Source: Flavobacterium shii (GTDB lineage Bacteria; Bacteroidota; Bacteroidia; Flavobacteriales; Flavobacteriaceae). Taken from it: a DNA stretch of 64,000 nucleotides. This document shows, piece after piece, positions 1 to 6,734 of the stretch. The position numbers were made by a program, and so were the translations under genes. Positions within the stretch are counted from its first letter, which is position 1, and each line of letters begins with the position of its first letter. The notes below the pieces were generated by a model. It had not been told where the DNA came from. It did no database searches and was given only the letters and a program-made list of their open reading frames with translations. The stretch is from positions 124,001 to 188,000 of the forward strand of contig NZ_JAOZEW010000009.1 in the NCBI RefSeq assembly GCF_025847235.1, read 5' to 3'.

Positions 1-788
1 ATGTAATCATTGTCTTGTTGTAGCCCAATATTATCTCCTTCGCTGCTATCACAGTTCATTGTTCCAATATTGCGTATCTCTATATTTGATGCGTTTTTAA
101 CTCGAATACCCCAGCCATCTGCTACAGCATCATCACCAATACCCTCTATAGTGATGTAACTTGCTGCATTATTGTTGTTTTCAACAACGATATCTCCAGA
201 AAGCATATAGCTTAAATCTGTTATTTGTCCTATCATGCGAACGATTAATGGACGAAGGTCTTTCCCTTTTTTATATCCATCCAAAATTGTTTGTAAACCC
301 ACAGATGGACTTGGTGTTGCACCTGTAACAGCTAGTGAAACTGTATTTTTAGTGTTTTCTGTTATGTATATAATTACTGCGTTTGTTTTTGGAGTTCCAT
401 CTGCATTATATGCTCCTGGAACACGATTGTTTGCAAAAGCAAATCCTGCGCGATCATGTGCCTTTACTGTAATAGAACTTGTTGTTGAGCCAGTTCCTTC
501 TACGCCAGATATAACTGGCTTTATTTTTATGGTGTAGGAACCAGCTTTAATTCCCGGAATGTCTGCGCGGTAATAGGTACCATAACTACGTATTAGTTCA
601 TTGTCAATTTTTTTATCTGTAATTCCGCCTCCTGTATAGTAAACATTATAGCTTTGTGCATTGGCAACTGGTTGCCATTTTACATATGCTGATTCCAGCC
701 AACCTGCGACTTCGTTAATTTGAACCTGTTGTGCCCATACTTGTACAGATACAAGCAAAATAGTCATGTAAAGTAGAATTTTTTTCAT
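1..788 (-). CDS. Secreted pectate lyase (PL1-like), 5' part only
   Basis: This gene is read on the minus strand from the ATG at 786-788 and runs off the left edge after 262 codons without a stop. Residues 1-20 form a Sec signal peptide (MKKILLYMTILLVSVQVWAQ). Residues about 25-100 look like a fibronectin-III-type module (WLESAYVKWQPVANAQSYNV). From about 105 the sequence resembles polysaccharide lyase family 1: a stretch starting at NNRVPGAYNADGTP, then the beta-helix rungs around YITIEGIGDD and NIEIRNIGTMNCDSSEGDN, which lead in this family to the calcium and catalytic strands. Those catalytic residues lie outside the window. The family cleaves pectate by beta-elimination outside the inner membrane. 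A C-terminal type IX sorting domain might follow but cannot be seen. A 14-bp palindrome at 855-868 may be its operator. The family call rests on recognition only; another parallel beta-helix enzyme is possible. Confidence 0.75.
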   Translation of the reverse strand, partial: MKKILLYMTILLVSVQVWAQQVQINEVAGWLESAYVKWQPVANAQSYNVYYTGGGITDKKIDNELIRSYGTYYRADIPGIKAGSYTIKIKPVISGVEGTGSTTSSITVKAHDRAGFAFANNRVPGAYNADGTPKTNAVIIYITENTKNTVSLAVTGATPSPSVGLQTILDGYKKGKDLRPLIVRMIGQITDLSYMLSGDIVVENNNNAASYITIEGIGDDAVADGWGIRVKNASNIEIRNIGTMNCDSSEGDNIGLQQDNDY

Positions 789-854
789 AATTGTGGTTTG
801 GTTAAAAGTTTGGTGTTAAATAGATTGCATTATTTGGTTATTGGGAATTTAAAA

Positions 855-868
855 TGTAATCGATTACA
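855..868. promoter_or_regulatory. Perfect 14-bp palindrome, candidate LacI-type operator
   Basis: TGTAATCGATTACA lies 67 bp upstream of the pectate lyase start. It has a central CG and dyad symmetry typical of LacI/GalR-family operators, which often control polysaccharide-use genes. No regulator gene is visible nearby, so the role is inferred. Confidence 0.45.
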
Positions 869-952
869 CGAATGTAAATAAAATTTACATATTATTATTT
901 ATTTTATATAAAAAATACACATAGTAAAAAAATATTCATTTTAAATATTAAT

Positions 953-982
953 TACGCAACGATATCGTTTTAGCGTTGCGTA
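953..982. repeat. Overlapping palindromes (hairpin or operator)
   Basis: TACGCAACG at 953-961 is repeated inverted as CGTTGCGTA at 974-982. A second perfect palindrome, AACGATATCGTT, occupies 958-969 and overlaps the left arm, so the two foldings exclude each other. There is no T-tract, so it does not look like a terminator. Function unknown. Confidence 0.5.
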
Positions 983-1052
983 TTGAATAATGCTTGAAAT
1001 TGTTGGCCTTATGTGATCTGGTTTTTCTTCGTTAGGGAAATTTATGGCATAA

Positions 1053-1084
1053 AAAAAAGCAACTGGATAAGAGTTGCTTTTTTT
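1053..1084 (-). terminator. Rho-independent terminator after the lipoprotein gene
   Basis: AAAAGCAACT pairs with AGTTGCTTTT across a seven-base loop. It has A and T tracts on both sides and lies 42 bp past the stop of the minus-strand lipoprotein gene. Confidence 0.8.
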
Positions 1085-1125
1085 GGCGCATGTAAGTAAA
1101 TACTACATTCTGTTTTTATAAATGT

Positions 1126-1911
1126 TTATTTTTTTGGTTTTATTATCTTCAATGAATATAATAATTTACCTTTTCTATAGGATGGTTTTTCATCAGATTT
1201 TGTTAGAAGTACAAGATCGTATAATTCTACTTTATCTTTTTGGAATTCAATTCCTAAGTTTTTATTGGACCCGTCCAGAGTTGTGAAATTTATTGCTGTT
1301 ATGCCTTGAGTATCTGCTGAATCTCCATTTATGCTAATATAATAGCTTTTAAAATTTGCAAGTCCTTCTACTTTTCCATCTTCAGTAAACTTAATTTCTG
1401 TTTTGGAAGATTTGGTCGAATAAGTGTTATCAGAAAGTGTTTTGTTTATTAAAACACGAAGTACAGATACATTTAAGTCTTTAGCTTTTTTTATCAATGA
1501 ACTATCTGCTTTTATATATTCTTGAGAATGATAACGTTCGTCGAGTGGCAGTAGGATTAAATTTCCATTTTGGATTACTGCTTTTTGAGTTTTTGTTTCG
1601 TGCAAATGGTTAACTAATGTGTCATTTTTGAATGACGCAAAATGCTTGTCTTTTTCCAGATCTTCATTAATAAAAATAATGCTATCCTTTACGTTTTCCG
1701 GGATAATTATTTCTGTAACGCCGTTGTTAACTGTTTTAATTCCGTTATCAATAATTATATTATCGATAAAGTCTTTTGCAATCCAAATACCTGCGAAAGC
1801 ATTCGATTGTTCTTTTTCAGTTTCTTTTTTCGAATCTTTACATGATGTAGCTGTAAGTGTTAAAAGGACTATTGTTGCACAGTAGAAAGTACTTTGAATA
1901 AATTTTTTCAT
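1126..1911 (-). CDS. Putative lipoprotein of unknown function
   Basis: The 261-residue product starts with a hydrophobic signal segment ending in a lipobox (LTATSC, Cys24), followed by a charged linker (KDSKKETEKEQ), so it is probably a lipid-anchored envelope protein. The rest is a soluble, strand-rich sequence with no catalytic motif I recognise; a phrase such as FAGIWIAKDFIDNI suggests a lipocalin-like or small beta domain, but that is speculative. The gene stands alone, with a terminator at 1053-1084. The start is supported by the position of the signal peptide. No function can be assigned. Confidence 0.75.
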   Translation of the reverse strand: MKKFIQSTFYCATIVLLTLTATSCKDSKKETEKEQSNAFAGIWIAKDFIDNIIIDNGIKTVNNGVTEIIIPENVKDSIIFINEDLEKDKHFASFKNDTLVNHLHETKTQKAVIQNGNLILLPLDERYHSQEYIKADSSLIKKAKDLNVSVLRVLINKTLSDNTYSTKSSKTEIKFTEDGKVEGLANFKSYYISINGDSADTQGITAINFTTLDGSNKNLGIEFQKDKVELYDLVLLTKSDEKPSYRKGKLLYSLKIIKPKK

Positions 1912-1980
1912 AATTACGGCGTAAATGGTTTATTTATAAATATAAGTAATAATTAACTGGTAAGTAGTGATATTCAAATA

Positions 1981-2016
1981 AAAAAAGACCATTTGAAATT
2001 TCAAATGGTCTTTTTA
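1981..2016 (-). terminator. Terminator after the outer-membrane protein gene
   Basis: A perfect uninterrupted dyad, with AAAGACCATTTGAAA directly followed by its complement and a T-tract on each side. It lies downstream of the minus-strand gene at 2064-2588. Confidence 0.85.
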
Positions 2017-2063
2017 ATATGTTTCTTAGCTATTTATAAACTTGGAAATTGTTGTTGTTCTTT

Positions 2064-2588
2064 TTATAAATTAAAAGAAGCTCCTAGACTAAAAGTGAAT
2101 TGGTTGTTCAGGTTATAGAAAACTCTGTCATTGTCACCATATTTTGCAATTGGGAAACCAAGTTCTGTAAATACACCAAATCCATCAGTAAAGAAATAAC
2201 GACCACCTACGTGACCACCAAAATTTTTCAATCCTAAGCTTAGTCCTGGGTAAATATCTAATTTTTTATCTACATTAATAACGCTTCCTAAATTAGCATT
2301 AACTCTAACTTTAGCATCAAAACGATCTTTGAAAGCTGGTTTTGCTCCGTAATATGTGCTAGTGCCATAAAAGCCTGAATATTCATTAACTCCTAATAAA
2401 TAATTAGATACAAGTCCGATAGAGAAATTTTCTCCAAGGCCATAATCTAATGAAGCCTGAATACCTGATCCACCATCCTGAATGTTTGCACCGATATTTA
2501 CTTTAGTATCTCCTTTACCTCTAAATGCTTGTTGTGCCTGAGTTAAACCAAATGCTAATAAAAATGCAAGTGTAATAATCTTTTTCAT
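2064..2588 (-). CDS. Small outer-membrane beta-barrel protein
   Basis: The 174-residue product has a clean Sec signal peptide (MKKIITLAFLLAFGLTQAQQ) and then alternating amphipathic strands rich in Gly, Tyr and Phe. It ends in a strand finishing FNL (FTFSLGASFNL), as expected for a barrel inserted by BamA. It resembles small opacity- or OmpW-like barrels common in flavobacteria (I recall a DUF6646-type family, unverified). A -7-like element (TATTTTTG, reverse of 2614-2621) lies just upstream of the start and a strong terminator follows, so it is probably a single-gene unit. Specific function unknown. Confidence 0.8.
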   Translation of the reverse strand: MKKIITLAFLLAFGLTQAQQAFRGKGDTKVNIGANIQDGGSGIQASLDYGLGENFSIGLVSNYLLGVNEYSGFYGTSTYYGAKPAFKDRFDAKVRVNANLGSVINVDKKLDIYPGLSLGLKNFGGHVGGRYFFTDGFGVFTELGFPIAKYGDNDRVFYNLNNQFTFSLGASFNL

Positions 2589-2613
2589 AAAATGTAATGA
2601 TTTAATGTTTTTG

Positions 2614-2621
2614 CAAAAATA
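2614..2621 (-). promoter_or_regulatory. -7 promoter element of the outer-membrane protein gene
   Basis: TATTTTTG on the minus strand matches the Bacteroidetes TAnnTTTG element, about 25 bp before the ATG. No TTG is seen at the expected -33 distance. Confidence 0.4.
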
Positions 2622-2633
2622 GAGTTTTATATA

Positions 2634-3359
2634 TTAATTCCTACCTTTTTCATTAAAATACAGCTCATTCAAAGGTTCGCTTTGCCAGAATTCTTTAGTA
2701 TCTACATCCATAATTGTTAATGGACCTTTAAAAGCTGCACCGGTATCGACATTCCAAACATTGGCTTTCTTTACGGGTGTAGTTTCATTTATTCTGGTAA
2801 CAGGAGTATGACCTATATAAATTTCCTTGTATATTTTTAATCGTTTTGGATATAGTAAATAATCTATTTTCATATTTGGGTCCAATGCCAAAGCAGTTTC
2901 CCATAAAGTCCTGTCCCAATAAAATGATTCTGTGGAATATTCGAAGGTAACGCCATTCATATTGGTGAAACCGGCATGAATAAATAATCTATTCTGAGGG
3001 TCCAGATAATAATCCTCTAATGATTCCAGAAATTCAACATGAACTTGTTTGCGAGTATCACTTACAGACTCATAAGCAAGAACTGTTGCGTCTCCTCCAT
3101 GATGATGCCATAATTCATTGTCTTTGTCATCTTTTATCCATTGTAATAATAAGTCATCATGATTACCACGAATACAAATACATTTTTGTTTTTGTTTAAG
3201 TGCAATCAAATAATCAATTACCTGTGGCGATTGACTCCAACCATCCACATAATCTCCAAGGAAAATTAAGGTGTCTTTGTCTGTTACAGCTGCTCTTTCC
3301 AGAACTTGTTTCAAAGCAATTAAGCCTCCATGTATGTCGCCTATAACGAATGTTCTCAT
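2634..3359 (-). CDS. Metallophosphoesterase (PPP-type serine/threonine phosphatase or ApaH-like)
   Basis: The 241-residue product carries the ordered metal-binding motifs of calcineurin-like phosphoesterases: GDIHGG (residues 7-12), GDYVDGW (about 35-41), GNHDD (about 65-69), then IHAGF (about 127-131) and GHTP (about 188-191). These bind a dinuclear metal centre. The order and spacing fit the bacterial PPP branch that includes protein phosphatases such as PrpA and the diadenosine-tetraphosphatase ApaH; substrate cannot be decided from sequence. The protein is cytoplasmic, with no signal peptide. A -7-like TATTTTTG stands a short way upstream. The gene ends 45 bp before the start of the outer-membrane barrel gene on the same strand, but that gene has its own -7 element. 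Confidence 0.85.
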   Translation of the reverse strand: MRTFVIGDIHGGLIALKQVLERAAVTDKDTLIFLGDYVDGWSQSPQVIDYLIALKQKQKCICIRGNHDDLLLQWIKDDKDNELWHHHGGDATVLAYESVSDTRKQVHVEFLESLEDYYLDPQNRLFIHAGFTNMNGVTFEYSTESFYWDRTLWETALALDPNMKIDYLLYPKRLKIYKEIYIGHTPVTRINETTPVKKANVWNVDTGAAFKGPLTIMDVDTKEFWQSEPLNELYFNEKGRN

Positions 3360-3570
3360 CTTGATGTTTTGTAATGTACTTACAAAAATAGGAGAAAATG
3401 ATTTGTTTTTTACTTATTGACTTGTTAATCTTTGTCATAATTATATAATTCTAACATTATCTAATCTAGTAAGTTTAAGTATTGTTTTGGTTTATTATCC
3501 TACTATAAAATTTAACGTATTAATTATAAATTTTTGTGAGCATTTGATTCTGTTTTAGTGGTTTCCTGTT

Positions 3571-3578
3571 TAAATTTG
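3571..3578 (+). promoter_or_regulatory. -7 element directly ahead of dinB
   Basis: TAAATTTG matches TAnnTTTG and ends only four bases before the dinB ATG. The nearest upstream TTG (3544-3546) is 24 bases away, slightly long. If used, transcription would start at or next to the start codon. Confidence 0.4.
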
Positions 3579-3582
3579 TAAC

Positions 3583-4665
3583 ATGTCTGATCTGCCTATT
3601 TATCGAAAAATTATCCATATTGATATGGATGCATTTTATGCTTCGGTTGAGCAATTGGATAATCCGGACTTGCGCGGTAAACCTATTGCTGTGGGAGGTT
3701 CAGAGAATCGAGGTGTTGTCGCAGCTGCAAGTTATGAAGCGCGGAAGTTTGGTGTTCGTAGTGCAATAAGTGGCATGCAAGCAAAGAGAAATTGTCCTCA
3801 ACTTATTTTTGTTCGTCCACGTTTTGATCGGTATAAAGAAATATCAAATAAAATTCATAAAATTTTTCACGAGTATACAGATTTAGTCGAGCCGCTTTCG
3901 CTTGACGAAGCTTATTTGGATGTTACCGTTAATAAAAAAGGAAATCCTAGTGCAAGTTTATTGGCACAAGAAATAAGATTACGAATCTTTAATGAAGTTG
4001 GTTTGACTGCTTCGGCCGGAATTTCGGTCAATAAGTTTGTTGCCAAAATTGCAAGTGATTATAATAAACCCAACGGGCAAAAAACAGTTAACCCCGACGA
4101 GATTATTCCTTTTCTGGAAGAATTACCCATTCGTAAATTTTATGGAGTAGGGAAGGTTACGACTGAGAAAATGTACCAGCTTGGGATTTTTACAGGTACA
4201 GATTTAAAGAGTAAAAGTTTAGAGTTTCTGGAAAAACACTTCGGTAAATCGGGTACTTTTTATTACCATGTTGTACGCGGAGTACATAATAGTGAGGTAA
4301 AAGCAGATCGAATTACAAAGTCGGTTGCTGCAGAACATACTTTTGATGTCAATCTTTCTTCGGAAATTTTTATGTTGGAGCAATTAGAACGGATTGCAAC
4401 TTCATTGGATAAGCGTTTAAAAAAGCATCGTGTTTCGGGTAAAACAGTTACACTTAAGATTAAGTATAGTGATTTCACCCAGCAAACAAGAAGTAAAACC
4501 TTGCCTTATTTTATTTCAGATAAAAATCTGATTCTGGAAACGGTAAAAGAACTCTTGTATCAGGAACGAATGAAAGATTCTGTTCGTTTACTCGGAATTT
4601 CATTAAGCAATCTTAATACCGAAGTTAAGAAGGCTATAGTTGTACAACTTAAGTTTGACTTTTAA
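3583..4665 (+). CDS. dinB: DNA polymerase IV (Y-family translesion polymerase)
   Basis: The 360-residue product has the Y-family palm signature near the N-terminus (HIDMDAFYASVEQ, with Asp14 and Asp16) and the second catalytic motif SLDEAYLD (Asp108, Glu109). These carboxylates bind the two catalytic magnesium ions. A thumb helix-hairpin-helix region follows (IRKFYGVGKVT), then the little-finger domain. Length agrees with E. coli DinB (351 residues). It performs error-prone bypass synthesis past lesions. The C-terminal phrase VVQLKFDF could be a beta-clamp binding peptide, since clamp motifs of the QL-x-F/L-F kind sit at this end. No LexA-type box was recognised upstream. The start fits the family's usual N-terminus. 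Confidence 0.97.
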   Translation: MSDLPIYRKIIHIDMDAFYASVEQLDNPDLRGKPIAVGGSENRGVVAAASYEARKFGVRSAISGMQAKRNCPQLIFVRPRFDRYKEISNKIHKIFHEYTDLVEPLSLDEAYLDVTVNKKGNPSASLLAQEIRLRIFNEVGLTASAGISVNKFVAKIASDYNKPNGQKTVNPDEIIPFLEELPIRKFYGVGKVTTEKMYQLGIFTGTDLKSKSLEFLEKHFGKSGTFYYHVVRGVHNSEVKADRITKSVAAEHTFDVNLSSEIFMLEQLERIATSLDKRLKKHRVSGKTVTLKIKYSDFTQQTRSKTLPYFISDKNLILETVKELLYQERMKDSVRLLGISLSNLNTEVKKAIVVQLKFDF

Positions 4666-4722
4666 ATCGTTTAAATAAGCGTTAAATGCACAATAAAGCG
4701 ATGATGAGTATTGTTCTACTGT

Positions 4723-4730
4723 TATATTTG
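4723..4730 (+). promoter_or_regulatory. -7 element of the PAS protein gene
   Basis: TATATTTG matches TAnnTTTG exactly and lies 10 bp before the first ATG of the PAS gene. No TTG is correctly spaced, so this is a half-supported promoter. Confidence 0.4.
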
Positions 4731-4740
4731 TATAAAATAA

Positions 4741-5262
4741 ATGTATATGTATAATTTAGATGCTTATGATGAAGCTATTGCCAAATACCACGAAGGGTTA
4801 AAGCACACTTGTGTTCCTATTATTTCCTGGGACTTTCATCAACAACACTTAAATGATATAAAAAGTAATTTTTCGGATTTTGATAGCGTAAAAAAAATTG
4901 CTAAGCATTTTAATTGGGACGATTCAGAATTTGATGTTTTGGAACGTTTAAAAGAGGAAGTTGTAGTGATTACCGATCTCGAACTGAATATAATTTTTGC
5001 ATCCAATCGAATTTTAAATATGACGGGATATACTGAAATTGAGATTTTGGGTAAAACGCCTAAAATTTTTCAGGGACCGGAAACATCTACTATTGTTACT
5101 AGCGAAATAAGATTGGCTATTAAAGCAGAAGAATCATTTGAAAAGACAATTTTGAATTATAAGAAAAATGGGGATACCTATTTCTGTACTGTAAATGCAT
5201 TTCCGGTTTTTAATCTGAAGGGAAAACTCAGCCATTTTATAGCTTTTGAGAAAGCAGCATAA
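4741..5262 (+). CDS. Single-domain PAS protein, LOV-like but without the photoactive cysteine
   Basis: The 173-residue product has an N-terminal helical part (1-70) and one PAS domain (about 72-170). The PAS core contains VITDLELNIIFASNRILNMTGYTE and LGKTPKIFQGPETS. The latter resembles the flavin-binding loop of LOV domains (GxNCRFLQG) but has TPKIFQ in place of NCRFLQ, so the adduct-forming Cys is missing. There is no kinase, GGDEF or DNA-binding output, so it would have to act by binding a partner. PAS domains sense redox, light or small molecules; which applies here is unknown. A second Met two codons in (4747) is an equally good start. A bidirectional terminator follows at 5262-5297. Confidence 0.8.
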   Translation: MYMYNLDAYDEAIAKYHEGLKHTCVPIISWDFHQQHLNDIKSNFSDFDSVKKIAKHFNWDDSEFDVLERLKEEVVVITDLELNIIFASNRILNMTGYTEIEILGKTPKIFQGPETSTIVTSEIRLAIKAEESFEKTILNYKKNGDTYFCTVNAFPVFNLKGKLSHFIAFEKAA

Positions 5263-5297
5263 AAAAAGCCTTTTTGATTTTCAAAAAGGCTTTTTTT
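5262..5297. terminator. Bidirectional terminator between convergent genes
   Basis: AAAAAGCCTTTTTGA pairs with TCAAAAAGGCTTTTT, with A and T tracts on both sides. It separates the plus-strand PAS gene from the minus-strand Bax-inhibitor gene and can serve both. Confidence 0.85.
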
Positions 5298-5314
5298 ATA
5301 AGTGCTAGAAATGA

Positions 5315-6091
5315 TTAGTTTCTGCTATTTAATTTAGATAACAATCTAAGGAATTCGATATACAACCAAACAAGAGTAATCATTAATCCCATTGCACCGT
5401 ACCATTCCATGAATTTAGGCATTTTTTCCTGAACCCCTTTTTCGATTCGGTCAAAATCCAAAAATAGATTTAAAGCAGCAATAACGATTACAAAAACACT
5501 AATACCAATACTCATTAATGAATTGCCATAATGCACAGGTGTAAAGCTTGTAAACATCGAGAATAACCAAGAGATTAAGTAGTAAGTAGCAATTGCTAAT
5601 GTAGCTGCCATAACAACCGATTTAAACTGCTCTGTTACTTTTACGATTTTATATTTATATAAACCAAGGCAAACCATAAATGTTACAAATGTAGCACCAA
5701 CAGCCTGAATCACGATTCCAGGATACATTGCTTCAAAAATTGCAGATATTCCACCAATAAATAATCCTTCGAACAAGGCATAACCCGGAGCTAAGTATGG
5801 AGAAAGTTGCGGTTTAAATGCTGCGATTACAACTAATATTAATCCAACGATTGCACCACCAATTGTAGGAAGCATAGGATTGATTCCGTTAAATGCCATC
5901 CACCAAGTGATCATTGCTGTAGCAGTAAGCAATAAAAATAGAATGATACTTTTATTGATTGTACCAGACAAAGTCATATCCTGACCATAATCGATGATTT
6001 GAGCCTGATGAACTTTGTTGCTTTTTTCTGCAACTGATGTTGGAGAAAAACGTTTGCTACTTAAAAACGGATTGTTTGAATTGAAAGCCAT
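5315..6091 (-). CDS. Bax inhibitor-1/YccA family membrane protein
   Basis: The 258-residue product has a polar N-terminal tail of about 45 residues followed by about seven hydrophobic segments (for example IILFLLLTATAMITWWMAF, VGLILVVIAAF, LMITLVWLYIEFLRLL). The phrases GYALFEGLFIGGISAIFE and the paired acidic residues near the last helix (LFLDFDRIEKG) are characteristic of the Bax1-I/TMBIM family; the YetJ homologue is a pH-sensitive calcium leak. Length and N-terminal extension match the bacterial YccA/YbhL-like subgroup. It sits in the inner membrane. The gene is monocistronic, with a shared terminator. Physiological role in this organism is not known. Confidence 0.9.
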   Translation of the reverse strand: MAFNSNNPFLSSKRFSPTSVAEKSNKVHQAQIIDYGQDMTLSGTINKSIILFLLLTATAMITWWMAFNGINPMLPTIGGAIVGLILVVIAAFKPQLSPYLAPGYALFEGLFIGGISAIFEAMYPGIVIQAVGATFVTFMVCLGLYKYKIVKVTEQFKSVVMAATLAIATYYLISWLFSMFTSFTPVHYGNSLMSIGISVFVIVIAALNLFLDFDRIEKGVQEKMPKFMEWYGAMGLMITLVWLYIEFLRLLSKLNSRN

Positions 6092-6454
6092 AATATAATT
6101 TGATTTTAAAACGTACCAAATATAACCTATATTTTCATATTTGCCTTAATCTCTATAATTATTTTAACAATTCGATTATGCCTTTTTTATGCTAAGAGGT
6201 TTTCAAAATCTGTTAGATATTCGGTATAAAATGCAATTGTATAAAGTTGTAAAATATAAGAGTTCGGAAGATTATTAAGATTTTAAAAAGATGCTTTTAA
6301 TTTTCAATTGATTCCAATCAAATCATAATGTTGTTACATTAAGAAGCCTATTTGATGTTATACTGAATATATGTCACGCGAAGTTACAAAGCGTCCAAGT
6401 GATTAGATGCAAACTTTGCTTGCGAGAGAATTTGCTGAGTACATTTTATCTTGT

Positions 6455-6541
6455 ATTGCCTTCTGCTTTAGCTGGAGGAATAAAGATAAGACTAGTATTG
6501 GCTTTAGCCAAACCCCCTTTCTATTTTGGCTAAAGCCAGAT
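6455..6541. repeat. Hairpin-rich intergenic repeat (GGCTTTAGCC type)
   Basis: TTGGCTTTAGCCAAA and its complement TTTGGCTAAAGCCA face each other across about 13 bases. A related imperfect dyad (CTGCTTTAGCTGGAGG) lies about 30 bp to the left. Three variants of one nearly self-complementary word within 87 bp suggest a REP- or MITE-like dispersed element. I recall similar words between genes in other Flavobacterium genomes, which is unverified here. Confidence 0.6.
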
Positions 6542-6681
6542 TTATTATCAATTCATTTTATATAGCCACAAAAAATCTATACTATTAACAAAAACTATAA
6601 AAATGAAAAGCTAAGCATGTAAGTCGTATAAGTTCATTTAGGGAAAATAGCTAAAACTTATATTTCTTAAATACTTTAAAT

Positions 6682-6724
6682 AAAAAAGCCACCAAGTTTA
6701 AAACTTGATGGCTGTATTTTTATA
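6682..6724 (-). terminator. Terminator of the nuo operon
   Basis: AGCCACCAAGTTT faces AAACTTGATGGCT with one mismatch, flanked by an A-run and a T-run. It lies just past the nuoN stop on the minus strand. Confidence 0.8.
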
Positions 6725-6734
6725 TTTTGTGTTT

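Larger units (their letters stand above)
789..1125. other. Non-coding gap between pectate lyase and lipoprotein genes
   Basis: This AT-rich gap has no convincing reading frame. It contains the candidate operator at 855-868, a pair of overlapping dyads at 953-982, and a terminator hairpin at 1053-1084. Confidence 0.7.
6092..6734. other. 643-bp non-coding region with dispersed repeat DNA
   Basis: No plausible coding frame was found. The region holds a hairpin-rich repeat at 6455-6541 and the terminator of the nuo operon near 6682-6724. The remainder is AT-rich with no motif I recognise. Confidence 0.6.

Noticed and set aside
235..537. Plus-strand open frame in the first kilobase
   Set aside because: It is the antisense of the pectate lyase frame, which has a signal peptide and recognisable domain sequence; the plus-strand product looks like nothing known.
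3214..3438. Minus-strand frame extending upstream of the metallophosphoesterase
   Set aside because: It is out of frame with the conserved GDIHGG motif and lacks any recognisable pattern; a shadow.
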